64,000 nucleotides of DNA from Strigops habroptila. Taxonomy: Eukaryota; Chordata; Aves; Psittaciformes; Psittacidae. The translations under genes were made by a program, and so were the position numbers. Positions 1 to 11,800 of the stretch are shown here, in pieces (the stretch's first letter is position 1; the number at the start of each line of letters is the position of its first letter). The stretch spans positions 65,682,400 through 65,746,399 of the forward strand of contig NC_044277.2 in NCBI RefSeq assembly GCF_004027225.2, read 5' to 3'. The notes beneath the pieces were generated by a model, which did no database searches, was not told the origin of the DNA, and saw only the letters and a list, made by a program, of their open reading frames with translations.

Positions 1-1949
1 AAGCAACTGGGAAGGCACCATATGCCCCATGTAGGGGCTGAGCAGGCAGGAAGGTGAGGCATCAGTGTGCTGGTACTGTAAAGTGGTACAAAGACATCTT
101 GTGATCTGTAGTGATAAGTCATGTGCATACCCTTGGTGTGAATATGCATCATTATCTCCATGTCTCCAAGGTCTCTGATCATGGATAAAGGCTATTTTTT
201 TTTTAGCCACCTGATTGTACATGGTATTTATATTTGTATTTTCTTCCAAATGTAGTAAGATGCTAAGTCTCTGAATCCTGCAGGAATGCACTAAAGTAAA
301 TTTAAAGAGCTATTGATAGATAGTTTTCTATCTATCAATATTTCTATTAGTTTTGTTTGGCCTGCATCAGATTTATTCCTGGGTAATGTTATTGTAATCA
401 CAACCTCACCATGCTGTAGAGAAGGTTACTACAGTGATGAGCATTACGTAGAGATACTGGAGCTAATTTTAGACACTGTGTTTTAAGTTTGTCTTCCTTC
501 TGGAAATCAGGTAGCACGTGTGGATGTTGGAGTAGCTGTGGCAGGGAAGTCACTGGTTCTCAGGTGGGTTCCTGTGAAGTTAGCTCAGTGTCTCTATATG
601 GCACAGCAGTCTGTAGCACAGAGATAACCAGGACTGGTAATAGCGCCTGTGTTGACTTAACTACACTTTTTGTTGTCATTTTGGAGTTGGTATCAGCTAT
701 ATAAACCTATTACCCCTGTAAGGTCATGCTGTTGACAGGATTTGATATAAACTTCATTTTTTTTTTTTCTTGTATCCCTGCACATGCCTTTCCATTACTG
801 TCCGTGGGAATCAGTATCAAGCTCATAGGTTTTGGGGAGGAGGTTTTTTTTTCCCACAATTCCAAAACCTGTAAAATATCAACATCAGGGGCTTGTCAGT
901 ACGAGTTGTCGTCATTCTTCAGAGTTAAGTATTTAAAATATAGTTACTGTTTAACACCCCTCCTATTATTACCAGTGGGGAAAGAAGCAAGGGTCTTTCC
1001 TTATCATGAGAAGATATAAATACATCATCTGTCTCCTTTCCAAAGACAGAACAAAGGTTTATTGAGCACTTCTGCCTTTCTGCACCATTGACAATTTTGC
1101 CATCTCTGTTTAGGTGACAGACTTTTACTGTTGCTAGGGTTTTACATGTTCTTCCTAATCTTTAGAAAGTCCTTTTTATTGTCTATAATGCTGACGTTGG
1201 ACTCGGTGACTTCGTTGTTTTAAAACTGTTACATTCATAAAAATGCCATTCCCAAGAGCCTTGTTTAGTCTCCAGAATTTTCCTCCCTAAGAGTGGCTTT
1301 CCAGTTAGCCTCTCTTCCCTTACAAGGAAACACACTGGGAGAATTGCTGTCGACAGTCTTATAGCAAAAGGTGATTTTATTTCTTTAATTTTTTTATTTT
1401 TTTTAATGTGTCAGTTCCAAGCATAGGCTACTTCAAGGTCATATCTGAAAGTAGAGGGGAAAAGAAACAGTTTGGGAATTCCTTCCTGCTTTAGGTAAAC
1501 ATTAGCAACCACGCAGGACCTGTCCCTTGTCCTTAACGTTGTTTAAAATAGGGGCTTTCAACATCTCTATGCTTTGACAGAAGGCCTTTTTTGGGTGGGT
1601 ATAGTTACTTAATGAATAGTCTTATGCTTTAAAAAGAAATAATTAAAAACCTTAAATACAAACAAAGAAGTGTTACAAGGACATAGTAGGAGGAATTTGC
1701 TCTTTGGTTTTCTTAGTTTGTTAATATTTTCACATACGATTTTTAACCTTTTTATTTATTAGCCTGATTTAAGGGCAGAAGAATAGTGGCGCATTTTATT
1801 ACTGCTTTTTTTGTCTCCATATTCCAGGTGTTCCAACTTTTTAATTGGATTCATCTAGTATTGATTTCATTATATTATTAGCATTTTCTCTAAACCAGAA
1901 TTGTTAGTTACTTGCGCTAGTAATGACTTTTTTCCTGGTGTTTTGGTAG
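1..1949 (+). other. TERT: Last intron of TERT (3' part)
   Basis: This stretch precedes the terminal TERT exon and ends in a TTTTGGTAG acceptor. I looked for the preceding coding exon, which encodes part of the C-terminal thumb extension, and did not find it, so it probably lies left of the window. The open frames here (for example 489-704 and 726-1019) resemble no protein I know and have no splice context. The only structure seen is a perfect hairpin at 311-340. Confidence 0.7.
311..340. repeat. Perfect 13-bp inverted repeat with TTTT loop
   Basis: Positions 311-323 are exactly complementary to 328-340, around a four-base TTTT loop. The arms are A/T-rich with an internal GATA/TATC alternation. 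No mobile-element family was recognised. Confidence 0.9.
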
Positions 1950-2053
1950 GTAAGATGCAGCTATTCAGGAAGATCCCAAAGGATACTATGGCACTACTGA
2001 AGGCAGTGACAGAGCCATCTTTTTATCAAGATTTCAAAACTATCCTGGACTAA
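1950..2053 (+). CDS. TERT: TERT terminal coding exon (telomerase reverse transcriptase, C-terminus)
   Basis: Telomerase reverse transcriptase is the catalytic subunit that copies the RNA template to add telomeric repeats in the nucleus. This exon encodes the last 33 residues of the thumb (C-terminal extension). After the TTTTGGTAG acceptor, two bases complete a split codon. The frame then reads KMQLFRKIPKDTMALL and ends SFYQDFKTILD before TAA at 2051-2053. The DFKTILD terminus is the conserved vertebrate TERT ending, and the QL-RK-P spacing matches the human last exon. The gene runs rightward, tail to tail with SLC6A18, as in other vertebrates. The rest of the protein is outside the window. 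A second AG at 1953-1954 could also act as acceptor, shortening the exon and changing phase; I prefer 1950 because it leaves the one-base/two-base split codon. The exon is short and easily missed by ORF length filters. Confidence 0.93.
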
Positions 2054-2102
2054 ACAATTGAAGTTTTTTTTCTTTTTTTTCTTGTTTTTTCCCAGGTTTG
2101 AA

Positions 2103-2108
2103 AATAAA
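2103..2108 (+). promoter_or_regulatory. TERT: Proximal TERT poly(A) signal AATAAA
   Basis: Canonical hexamer 50 bases after the TERT stop codon. It would give a very short 3' UTR. Confidence 0.5.
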
Positions 2109-2647
2109 TGTTGTGCCTCCAGATGACTTTTCTCTGTAGTTTATTTTGGTAGTGGATAGAAAGCAACTTCACTCAGAAGTTTTCCATGTTTATTTCTCGG
2201 ATACCACACAAGGACTTAAAAAGAGCAGACAGTTTTGTTAATACCTTCTTGTTTGTGTTTGTCTGTAAATTCACAGGCTATTTGAAGTAGTAGACTGGGT
2301 TTCCTTTTGTAATTTCCATGTTATTGATGAAGGGATCATTAAACTATGTTCTGGATACACAAACCTACTTTCTTGTTTCAGCGTGTGGTTTCTGAAAAAG
2401 TGTTCTTTGCTTCTTTGTGTTACAGACTATTTTATAATAAATTGCATGTTAATTGCAATAACATGTACTTGTCTCCAGTACTTTTATTTTATAGTAAGCT
2501 TTAACATCCTGCCCAGCTGTGTTATATCCTGAAAGCTACCTGCACAGGGCTAGTGCGTTTTATGGCAGTACCTAGCAAGACGCACAGGTTAGAAATGTTA
2601 TGCTTTGTTATATAACAATATAAGAAATTGTTATTTGTTATACAACT

Positions 2648-2653
2648 AATAAA
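2648..2653 (+). promoter_or_regulatory. TERT: Distal TERT poly(A) signal AATAAA
   Basis: Canonical hexamer followed within 20-50 bases by T- and GT-rich sequence, the usual downstream element. A further AATAAA lies at 2436-2441. Confidence 0.5.
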
Positions 2654-2703
2654 TGCCAAAATTTTGGTGTCAAAGCTGGTTATGTTTAATGTATGTTTTA
2701 TGT

Positions 2704-2880
2704 ATCATAGAATCACAGAATGGTTAGGGTTGGAAAGGACCTTAAGATCATCTAGTTCTAACCCCCCTGCCATGGGCAGGGACACCACACACTAGACCAT
2801 GTCACCGAAGACTCCGTCAAACCTGGCCTTGAACACTGACAGGGATGGAGCATTTATCACTGCAATGCTCCTGAGGCTTT
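2704..2880 (-). mobile_element. CR1 LINE 3' fragment (intergenic)
   Basis: On the minus strand this reads as the CR1 3' end, finishing CCAACCCTAACCATTCTGTGATTCTATG. The homology covers the terminal ORF2 and 3' UTR region and fades near 2880. It is degraded and 5'-truncated, as most CR1 copies are. Confidence 0.9.
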
Positions 2881-5520
2881 TTCCTTGAATGGGTATTTGA
2901 GCTCCTTGTCTTAGGGCTATGGATTCTTCTTAAGGCTGAATATCACCATGCCTGTGTCTATGTCCTTTACAGATTTACCCACAAGAATTCAGGCTGTCCT
3001 TACAGCCTAGACAATTCTAGAGAAGTCTCTGTCAGAACAGTATGAGTTCACAGCAGAGTATTATAGCAAAGTTTCTGATGGGATATGCAGATGACAGATT
3101 GGGAGGAGAGTATGCTGAAGTAGAAAGTGCTTAGTACGCAAAACTTCGACACATTCAGTTTGATGTTTGCATGCATAAGCTTACTCAAGTAACAGTTATG
3201 CTATTCAAGAGAAAATAGTACCTATAGGATGCTGTGCTTCATATGAATAGGAAGGGGAAGACTGTAGCAGTGATCTGACTGGAATAAGGATACAGTTCTG
3301 GCACAGGAATTTTAGTAGAGTTCACATCGGAAGTGCACTGAGAACAGAAAAGTAATGTTCCTGCAAGAGTTGCTCAACACAATTTCTACATGCCTACTTT
3401 GGCTAAAAAGTAACTTCAGCTAGTACATTTCCCTGCCTTGAGTTGTAGTTACTGGAGCTGAAAATTGTCTTCCCCCCACGTCTCCTCCCAGGCTGAACTG
3501 TATGTCTGGCAACCCACGAAGTCTCCTTTCTGGTGAATGGGAAAGGGCAGCTCAAAAGTCAGGAAGTCTGTGAGTGCTATGACAGTAGCTTGAGACAGAT
3601 TTGTAGACTTGACAGTCTTGTTATATGTAGTTTAATTCTTTTCTCAGCTTGTGTCTGTGTTAGTTGGATGTGTTTGGTTTTTTAAGAACAGATCTCTGAC
3701 CTACTTAAACTTGCGTATACTCTGCATATATGATATTAATGAACATCTAGTTATCTATAGCCAGAGACATGAATATAGAATGTATATTTTAGTTAATGAA
3801 GAATCTTATTTCTGTATTTAAAACTTCTATATGAATATGTGGTCAAAATTGCAGTTATATTGGGTTTTTTTGATTACTTATTTTTTATGGAAGCCTTTTA
3901 TTACTCATAACCTTTCAAACTTAATTCGCAACAGGCAGAGTGGCAATTTAAATCTTTCATGTCATTTTCAAGAGCCTCTACAGTGCATAACTGCAGAACA
4001 TCAAGAAGTTTCTTTGGACCTTTGTGATTTGTGAGGCTTCTGCTGACAGAAGCTGTGTTTCCATGCTGGGGTGCCTGCCTGCTGTTGACTTGAAGGGCTG
4101 GGGCTGTTGGCAGGCTGCCATGGGGACTTGAGGACATCATCATATCACTGGCCAAGTCCATGGCTCTCAGAAATAAAAACATGGGGAGCCCAGGCACTTA
4201 ATTGTTTTGCAGGTGATGCTACTCATCCCACTTAGTTGAAGGGCTGGGAGGCTCTGGCATGGCAGCTGCTGTGCACACAGATGGTTAACACTGCATTTCC
4301 TTCCAGCAGGCAGAGGCACAATGTGCTGTGGATCTGATGTGGCAAACTAGATGCTGCTGTTTCTAGTACCATTACTGCCCAGGAGAGTTACTGTCCAGGA
4401 CAGGAGGTTGCAGCAGCAGCTATGTGAGGGGGATGCTAAATATAAAAAAGAAAAATCTAAAAAAACCCAACCTATTTCTCTTTCTTTACCCTGCTCTTTC
4501 CTTAAGCAGCAAGATAAAAATCAGTTATATTTCAAGGTGTCATGTAACTGCTTTTGCTCTCCAGTTTGTTGGTCTCATTCATCTTTCCTGTGTCACCAAA
4601 TTCCTGTTACCTCTTACGAAGCCCTACTAGTGTGTAGCCTTATCACAAGGCTAAATACTGAAATTACTTCCATTTTCCTTAATCTTTCTCTCCTTTCCTT
4701 GAATCTCTTAATTACTCAGCCTAAAGGCTTTGTCATACCTTATCCTCACATACTTTCCCTATATTTTTTCAGAGGTGCTTCTTGCTCAAATACCTCAGCA
4801 AAAAGACTCCTCATCTCCCATCACTGCAGAGTGGCTAGGATCTGCAGGCCAGTACAGGGAAACCCATTTTTAAATGAAGATTAATTTCATTTCATTGTCA
4901 TGTCATGTAAGGTTGCAGGTCACTGAAAGGCTTCCATACATCTGCACTTTTATTACACTATTTAGTTGCTGTGTTCCATATGCGAAATTACGGGGAAAAA
5001 ATGGGCACATTTGTTTTCACAGTATTTTCCATTACAACAAATTATGGAATCTGCTAAGGGAAGAGATCTGTGCAAAATTAATTACTCAGATTTACTTGGT
5101 GTACATTCTTTTAACTGCTAATGCTTTATTTTTGCTCTTTGCAGCACTTGGGAATATGGATTTACAAAAAATAGAGTGTAGTGAACAAGAGGAGTCCTTA
5201 CTCTTCAAGAGCTTCCATTCTGCATCTCTCAGAGGAAGGTCAGTGAATGAAATGTAGGTGCTTGTGTTCTAATTTTCATGTTGCTGATTTTTAGGAATAG
5301 ACTGGTTCTTTTAGAAGTGAAGGAAGACAGCGCGTTTGCAATTACTAGCAGGCTTTGCAAGTTTAAAGTGTGGCTGGAGAGAGACATGAAGTTGGTAATG
5401 CATGAAAAGGGTTAAAGCAATGGGGCTGGTACTAGGTAGGTATGTAGGATTCAGGAGAGGTTGTAGGAGAGACAAGATTAATTTAAATTGGTTGAAAATG
5501 AAGAAAACGTGGCAGCACTG
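2881..5520. other. Intergenic region between TERT and SLC6A18 (tail to tail)
   Basis: Between the TERT end and the SLC6A18 poly(A) signal I see no exon or RNA gene. The longest open frame, 4351-4884 on the plus strand (177 codons), has low-complexity Lys/Leu/Ser-rich composition and no recognisable domain, and is probably chance. Confidence 0.6.
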
Positions 5521-5526
5521 TTTATT
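5521..5526 (-). promoter_or_regulatory. SLC6A18: SLC6A18 poly(A) signal AATAAA
   Basis: Reads AATAAA on the minus strand, 98-103 bases after the SLC6A18 stop codon. It is the first canonical hexamer downstream of the gene and gives a compact 3' UTR of about 120 bases. Confidence 0.6.
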
Positions 5527-5623
5527 ATAGAGTGCTGGTGACTGGCTATAAGCATATGAACACATAAGCCAGGTTGGTTGGATGATACCATACTACAGCT
5601 GATTGTGTCTAACAAAGGCAGTC

Positions 5624-5869
5624 TTACTTTTTCTTACAGACAGATACAATGGGTATTGATTCTTTTGGATGACAAAAGTTGCAATTAGCCTCCTGACATG
5701 AAAACACTTCTGGTTGTATAAAGCTTGTGTCCTTGCTTCTGCACATTTGTTTGATCAGATTGAAGAGTGCTACCAGAGGTACAAACACACAAGGAAGAAC
5801 AGCTAACAGCACACAGATGGCCAGAACCCAAGGTGGATAAACTTTCTCCTCTTTCATAGGGAAACCTTC
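5624..5869 (-). CDS. SLC6A18: SLC6A18 exon 12 (residues 553-633, TM12 and tail)
   Basis: The acceptor is TCTCCATAG. The exon begins [19 protein letters not shown] and contains the last membrane segment ([20 protein letters not shown]). The cytoplasmic tail has five cysteines (KQMC, FSC, ANC, NFC, VSVC) and ends in three lysines. It is unrelated to the repetitive Arg-Pro-Asp-Thr tail of human SLC6A18, so the tail has diverged completely. The stop is TAA at 5624-5626. Confidence 0.92.
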   Translation of the reverse strand, partial: EGFPMKEEKVYPPWVLAICVLLAVLPCVFVPLVALFNLIKQMCRSKDTSFIQPEVFSCQEANCNFCHPKESIPIVSVCKKK

Positions 5870-8800
5870 CTATGGAGATAAAAAAGCAAGCAAAAAAAAA
5901 ATAATTGGTATGTGCACTTACATTGTGATATGACTTGCATTTGCATTTTCTTATGCTGTTATACTAATGACAGAAAAAGTTGTACTCCTGGTCTACAATA
6001 GCACTCAGTGGCCATGTCCTCTGTATACCATTCTCATGGGTTTAAAGATGGCTGTAAATGTTTTATAATTTCAAAGGTTTATAGCTGGAAGTGTGACACA
6101 TTCCTGGGGACACAGGGGTTGCTCAAAGTTATCAAACTTTCACACTTTCTTGCTTAAGCTCTGATTATTCTTGTTAGTACTCAAAGGTTACCTGGTTTCA
6201 GCAATTCTTGAGCATGCTGTTTTCCAAATAGGGAATATTTATATGAGAGATTTCAAGGGAATTACATTAATGCTATTTCTGCAAGTCTGTGGCTACGAGT
6301 TTTGTTTTGGGATGATAATACTCCATGGATTTTGGATAAGACACTGCTGCTTTGTAATCCTTGTGCAGTGTAAGACCAGAATCAATCTTCAGACTCCTAG
6401 CAGGGTATATTTGAGAGGGATCCAAGAAACTGCAACTGACAGTGGCATCCAGATCAAATGCTCTCAACACTGATGTCTTTGGTGCTGAATTAAACCAACA
6501 CTGTTCTCAGACTGCTGCCTCCCTCTGTGTCTTCTTGTCAAATATATATTAATCAGGGCCCTAGTGGTATTGGTAGTTCTCACTGAGAAATGTTTTCATT
6601 CCTGGCATCTGTTATGCAGCTCTAATGCTCTGCTCATGCGTTTGCTCCACCTCTGAACCTGCTGTAGGTGTGGAGCATCTGTGAGACATTTTCTTCAGCA
6701 GTTCTCGGCATTACACACATCCATAAGAAATTAGGAGCATGAAGTATGCGGGACTCCTCAAGAAGAGACTCTTAAGAGAAACACATTTTAGTATACTCTA
6801 TGCATATTGGAGCATATTTAATATGCTCTATGCATATTGAAGCCTTCTCATTCTGAGCATTCCATCACTTCAGACTGCATTATGTAGCTAAGCAGTAGGT
6901 GGCAATGATTCTAAGGGATCTGGTAAGGGAGAAAAATATACAACTCTTGCTTTTATTGAAAGTTTCAAAAGTACTCGGGAACATACATATTTAGGATTCC
7001 AGGCTGCGTAGCTTGATGGCTTCTGTATCTGAAGAGCAACAAAGGCCAGGAAGACAATTAGCAGGAGCAGAGGGCTAATAAACCTCCATGTGATCTGCCA
7101 GTAGAGATTGGGTTTTCGTCCAGTCATCCATTTCACATCTTTACTAAACCTTTTAAGAGGAGGCATATGTCAGATCTAAGTGGTAAGTTTAACTTTTTCA
7201 TATTTTCTGTAAGTTTTAAACACTTCCATAACTAAGTTTTAAACAACTTTTGCGCTATTACAGCTCCCTAAATCTTTGCTATTCCATACCCTTCTTTAAT
7301 AACTTACTACAGACTTAAGTAAATAATAATATCAATAAAGTAGATCTGTATTGATCTCTACCAGGGATGAGTAATCTGTTTACATTGTCAATTTATGTTA
7401 CCTGAGCACCAAGTCTAAAATTTCTAAGCACAAATAAGGGATGAAAATGTTACAGCAGTAATATAATACAGCAACCTGAGCCAGCATCCTCTGCGGTCAG
7501 TAGTGGCAGTCATTTGGACATGGAGCTGATCTTTTACATATACCTTTTACAGTTTTGTACATTGAATGGGCAGTAGATGTATGGTTCTGGGTTTGATAGT
7601 TACGTGATAACCTGTATCTATCAAGTTGGAAAGAGTTTGTAGTCTGGAATAGGAACTGTTATTTTTGTGCATGCGTGTGTTCAAACACCAGCTTTGTCTT
7701 CAATTCTGTTACTCTAACTGAAGATATTAGAAATTCTCTTGAGAACTATGAAAAAGTGATTTGACTGTGCTCTTATCCCACAGTATATGTATACTAGTAC
7801 AACAAAGAAAATACTGGTGCTGTGGAATCCAGAGCCTATTGTAGCATGCGAAACCAGATTTTATTGCTACTTCTGCATCATGGAAGATTGGGGCTGACTG
7901 TATGGGCAGCAATACGGATATGTGAAACTGTTTATGATGATATAGCTTGAGAGTTATCACCATTTAACATGGGAAATGCTCCAACGTCTTAACAATAGGT
8001 TTTAAAAATTTAATGGGGGTTTTAGCTGTAACTGAGGAAGAAGAGTTTCGTATTTTTAAAATCATAGCCTAGAGTAAGACTTAAGTTGGGTTGATACTGG
8101 AACACTTTGATGTGCAACAGCGCTGGCCTAACATGGGTTCATTACCTATACATATACAAATTGATCCACAAAAAAAAAAATCAAGACCTTTATGGCCCCA
8201 GTGTCAGAGTAAGAATTGGAAAGGTGAAGGCCCAACACCTAGCTGAGTAAATTACAGAGGGGAAATGATTGATCTGTATCGGGAACTGGGGAAATTTCAG
8301 GACTCAAAGGGCCCTGAGTAGGGAAGGCAGCTTTATTCTAAAAATGAGATAAGGTTTCTGGCATTTACAATTACAAAGGATATAAGAAAGCTTTTAAACT
8401 AAAGAAAGTGGTCTGTGACTGCAAAGATTGTCAGCTTGCAGGTTGAGCCTTTTAACATGGGGAATTTACTGCATGTTGCTTACTATGAAGTTTGAGAGTG
8501 AAAAATCATTAAAAAAAAAATCAAAATGAAAAATACAAGAGTACAAAACAAAAGGGCAGTAACAGAAGGATGTTTGAAAGACGGTGTAACTCCTCTTGGC
8601 CAAAGAACTACAATGACAGTTGACTTTCTAGCTTTAAACTTAGGATCTGCCCTTCTGTAAGTGCCATGCAGAGATTATCCCTCCTGTTTTACAAATATAG
8701 GCAACTTAAAGCAAAGAATGATAACTACAGTCACAGAACTCGTAAGTGCTACAGAAATAAGTTAATATTGCATACCTGTATGTAACATACATGGATGGAG

Positions 8801-11800
8801 ACGAAAATGCATATCTTTTATGAGAAAAAAATTATGTCTGTTTCCAACATACCTTTTAATTTTATAGACATATGCAACCCCGATCACTTCAAAGAAGGCG
8901 ATGACTAGAAGAGGCACCGTGCCTGCATAGCTGTCAAAAATATCAATCCAGTAACTCCCCGAACCCAGTGTAAAACACAGAGCAATGATGAAACAAATTA
9001 GACATATTATACCTGAAGAAGAAAAGGCATCTTTGTTACTGGAGTACTGAACTGAACTTGGTAAGTATATTTGTGTTCTAAATTATTTTTGCTCTTGTTC
9101 TAGTGATTTTTATTCTCTCTCCCCCTATGGAGCTACAACAAGCTATTTTTCCCTTAGGGGAGCTAATATCACCTTCCCAGACTCAGTTTTCCCACAGTGT
9201 GTTGGTCAAGAGACACCACTCTGTTGCAGGACGAATGCACTTGTATGACTCAGAGCATCCGTCAGTTGTTAATGCTTCCAGGAGATAGACTGGGCTGTGC
9301 TGTGTTGTCTTCTTATATTAATTTTTGACTGATGTAGTGAGTTTCAAGTAACGCCATTTCCATGCAGTCAATAGGCTTAGCACGCAGCAGCTGGCACCTA
9401 AGAAGTGTAAGGGCTTCCTAGATTTCTGCCACCCACTTCTTCAAAGGGCCCAGAGCTACAAATGTGTATGTCCCTTGTGTCCTAGTGTGCACAGTTTAAG
9501 TTTCATCACACTCTGAACATTTAGTTCTCCTTTAGCCAAGATGGGGGTTTTGGGGTAATTGAAAGAAAATGTAGGAAGGAGGGAAAGTGTTGGTGGGTGC
9601 AGACATGGGCTGTGGGTCAGTTTTTATGTCTTTGTGTTGTGTTACTAACTGCTTCTAACTCTGAGATGGCCTTTGGTTCAATGCTGCCAAAAAATGGCTC
9701 CAGATTTCTTTTTTGTTGAGAAAAAAAAATCAATTTCAAAGTAATATAATTACCTCACCAAGTTGTAAATAAATTTATTTCTACATAAGAAGTCATAAAA
9801 TGAGAAAGATATAATCTGGATGCCACAGCAAGACTTTAAAAAGGCATGACAGCAATATTCCCCATAAGAATTTAAAAGGGCACATTGCGGAAGTGTTAAT
9901 CCATTACTTCAAACTACTAGAAATTTTTCTAGATTAGTTTTTCTAGACCAATTTCACAGTAGGTTCTCAGACTCTCACCAAGTCTGATTCTTGAGGAGCA
10001 GGTTGGGGTCAGTAACTGTCCCTAATTGAAACGATTCCACTTTTGGTGCAAGAGTGGGATTTCACACACTCATTCCTTGGTTTCCAAGTGGTCATCTTCT
10101 ACTCTGGTGTGTTCACAGTAAATATGAAATAATTTGTAGCAGCATAAACCTGAATGAAATGGGGTTTAATGACCTACCTTACAGTTGTGACAGTAGGGTG
10201 AGGTTGTGCGCAGGTGGTTATGGCTGACCAGCTGATGTCACTGGTTGCCTTAAAGTGACTTATTGAGGTGCCAGAGGCTTAAGCAAAGACAAGGCTTTTC
10301 CTTGTGTCTGCAACAGCTCAGGGTAAACTTGATGCCAGGAACAGCAATTTAACAAGCTTTCTCAGATGGAAACAGCTCTTGCAAGCTAAGAAAAAACTGG
10401 CAAGGGCCATATAGTACTGTCATCTGACAGCTTCTGCCATAACTGTTACCTCATCTATGTGCTTATCTTCTGCAAACACAATCCACTGCCCTTACTAACA
10501 CTATGAGATAGCCAAGTTAGTATTACAAATTCTTAATCCCTCTATGATATTTGTTAAGCAGTTTGCACATCTGTAAAGAAGCCACCTTCTTTGAATGAAG
10601 TGAAGCAAACATCTTACCAGATAATAGCTCTTTGCGTATTGTTTTAGATATAATTCGAAGTTCTAGAAGAGGAGTGAAGACTCCCTCGATGTTCCCAAAC
10701 ATAGAGGAAAGGCCCAGGCAGAACAACATTATAAAGAACAGGATGGCCCAGGCCCGGGAGCCTGGCATGAGAATTATGGCTTGAGTGAAAATGATGAAAA
10801 CCAAGCCAGTTCCCGATACACTCTGCAGAATTCACAAACAGATAAAAATACGCATTATAATGGCATAAATGTAGTTTCTCATGCATATAGAATTATAATG
10901 CACTTCCGTCCTTCCATGGAGTTGAGGGTGCTGGTCAGCCTGTGGGGCTCTGTGGCAGCCAGCAGTTGAGAAAATGGGTAGTGGGGAGTGTTTGTGGAGA
11001 TATTGATTTTAAATGGTCTATCAGAGATGTGCAGACAATCATAGAGCAGAATCTTAGAATCACAGAATGGTTGGGGTTGCAAAGGACCTTAAGATCATTC
11101 AGTTCCAACCCCCCTGCCGTGGGCAGGGACACCTCTCACTAGACCACGTCGCCCAAGGCTCTGTCCAGCCTGGCCTTGAACACTGCAAGGGATGGAGCAT
11201 TAACCACTTCTTCGGGCAACCCATTCCAGTGCCTCACCAGCCTCACAGTAAAGAACTTCTTCCTTACATCTAACCTGAACTTACCCTGTTGAAATTTAAA
11301 CCCATTACCCCTTGTCCTATCGCTAGTCCCTGATGAAGAGTCCCTCTCTGGCATCCTTCAAATATTGGAAGGGGGCTATGAGCTTTCACAGAGAGACAGG
11401 TCTGGAGTAAAGCAGATCCGAGAGTTGTAATTGAAATAGCAGTTGTTTTGCTAATGCTACTTTAAATATATTGCAATAGCTGCTGGAAAGAAAGAGACCT
11501 GAATAAGGGTATGATTGCTACTCTAGCAGCAAGAGAGTTGGTGAATTGTTGGTCACATAACACCCCATAATTACTAGGGTAGAAAAGGCTAATAGTCAAA
11601 CCCCCAATTTCATCCAAATTTCTTTTAATGCAGTCTCCCATGGACGAGGGTATTTAAATATAAGCATGGAAAACTGTTTATGTTTCTCTAATTTGGAACT
11701 AAAATGTGTCAAACCTTAAATCAGAAATGGATGCCACCAGAGGAAACCAAACGAAGCAGAAACTGGCTTGTGTCAGGGCTGGAATGCTGTCCTTGGACTT

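Larger units (their letters stand above)
2054..2670 (+). other. TERT: TERT 3' untranslated region
   Basis: The sequence downstream of the TERT stop holds three AATAAA signals, at 2103-2108, 2436-2441 and 2648-2653. The distal one is followed by a GT-rich stretch (about 2667-2705), which favours it or the middle one as the main end. The true end cannot be fixed without transcript data. Confidence 0.6.
5870..6986 (-). other. SLC6A18: SLC6A18 intron 11
   Basis: No coding sequence. It holds a short direct repeat (6796-6809 and 6826-6839, period 30) around a perfect palindrome GAGCATAT-TTA-ATATGCTC, and a CTCF-like motif at 6892-6904. Confidence 0.8.

Noticed and set aside
1-1949. Search for a further TERT coding exon (thumb region before the last exon)
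   Set aside because: No stretch with the expected W-C-QAF...HRV-Y-LL pattern and splice sites was found, so it is taken to lie outside the window.
11139-11354. Apparent small host gene on the minus strand
   Set aside because: It is the C-terminal end of the CR1 ORF2 protein ([14 protein letters not shown]...LPEEVV), part of a LINE insertion.
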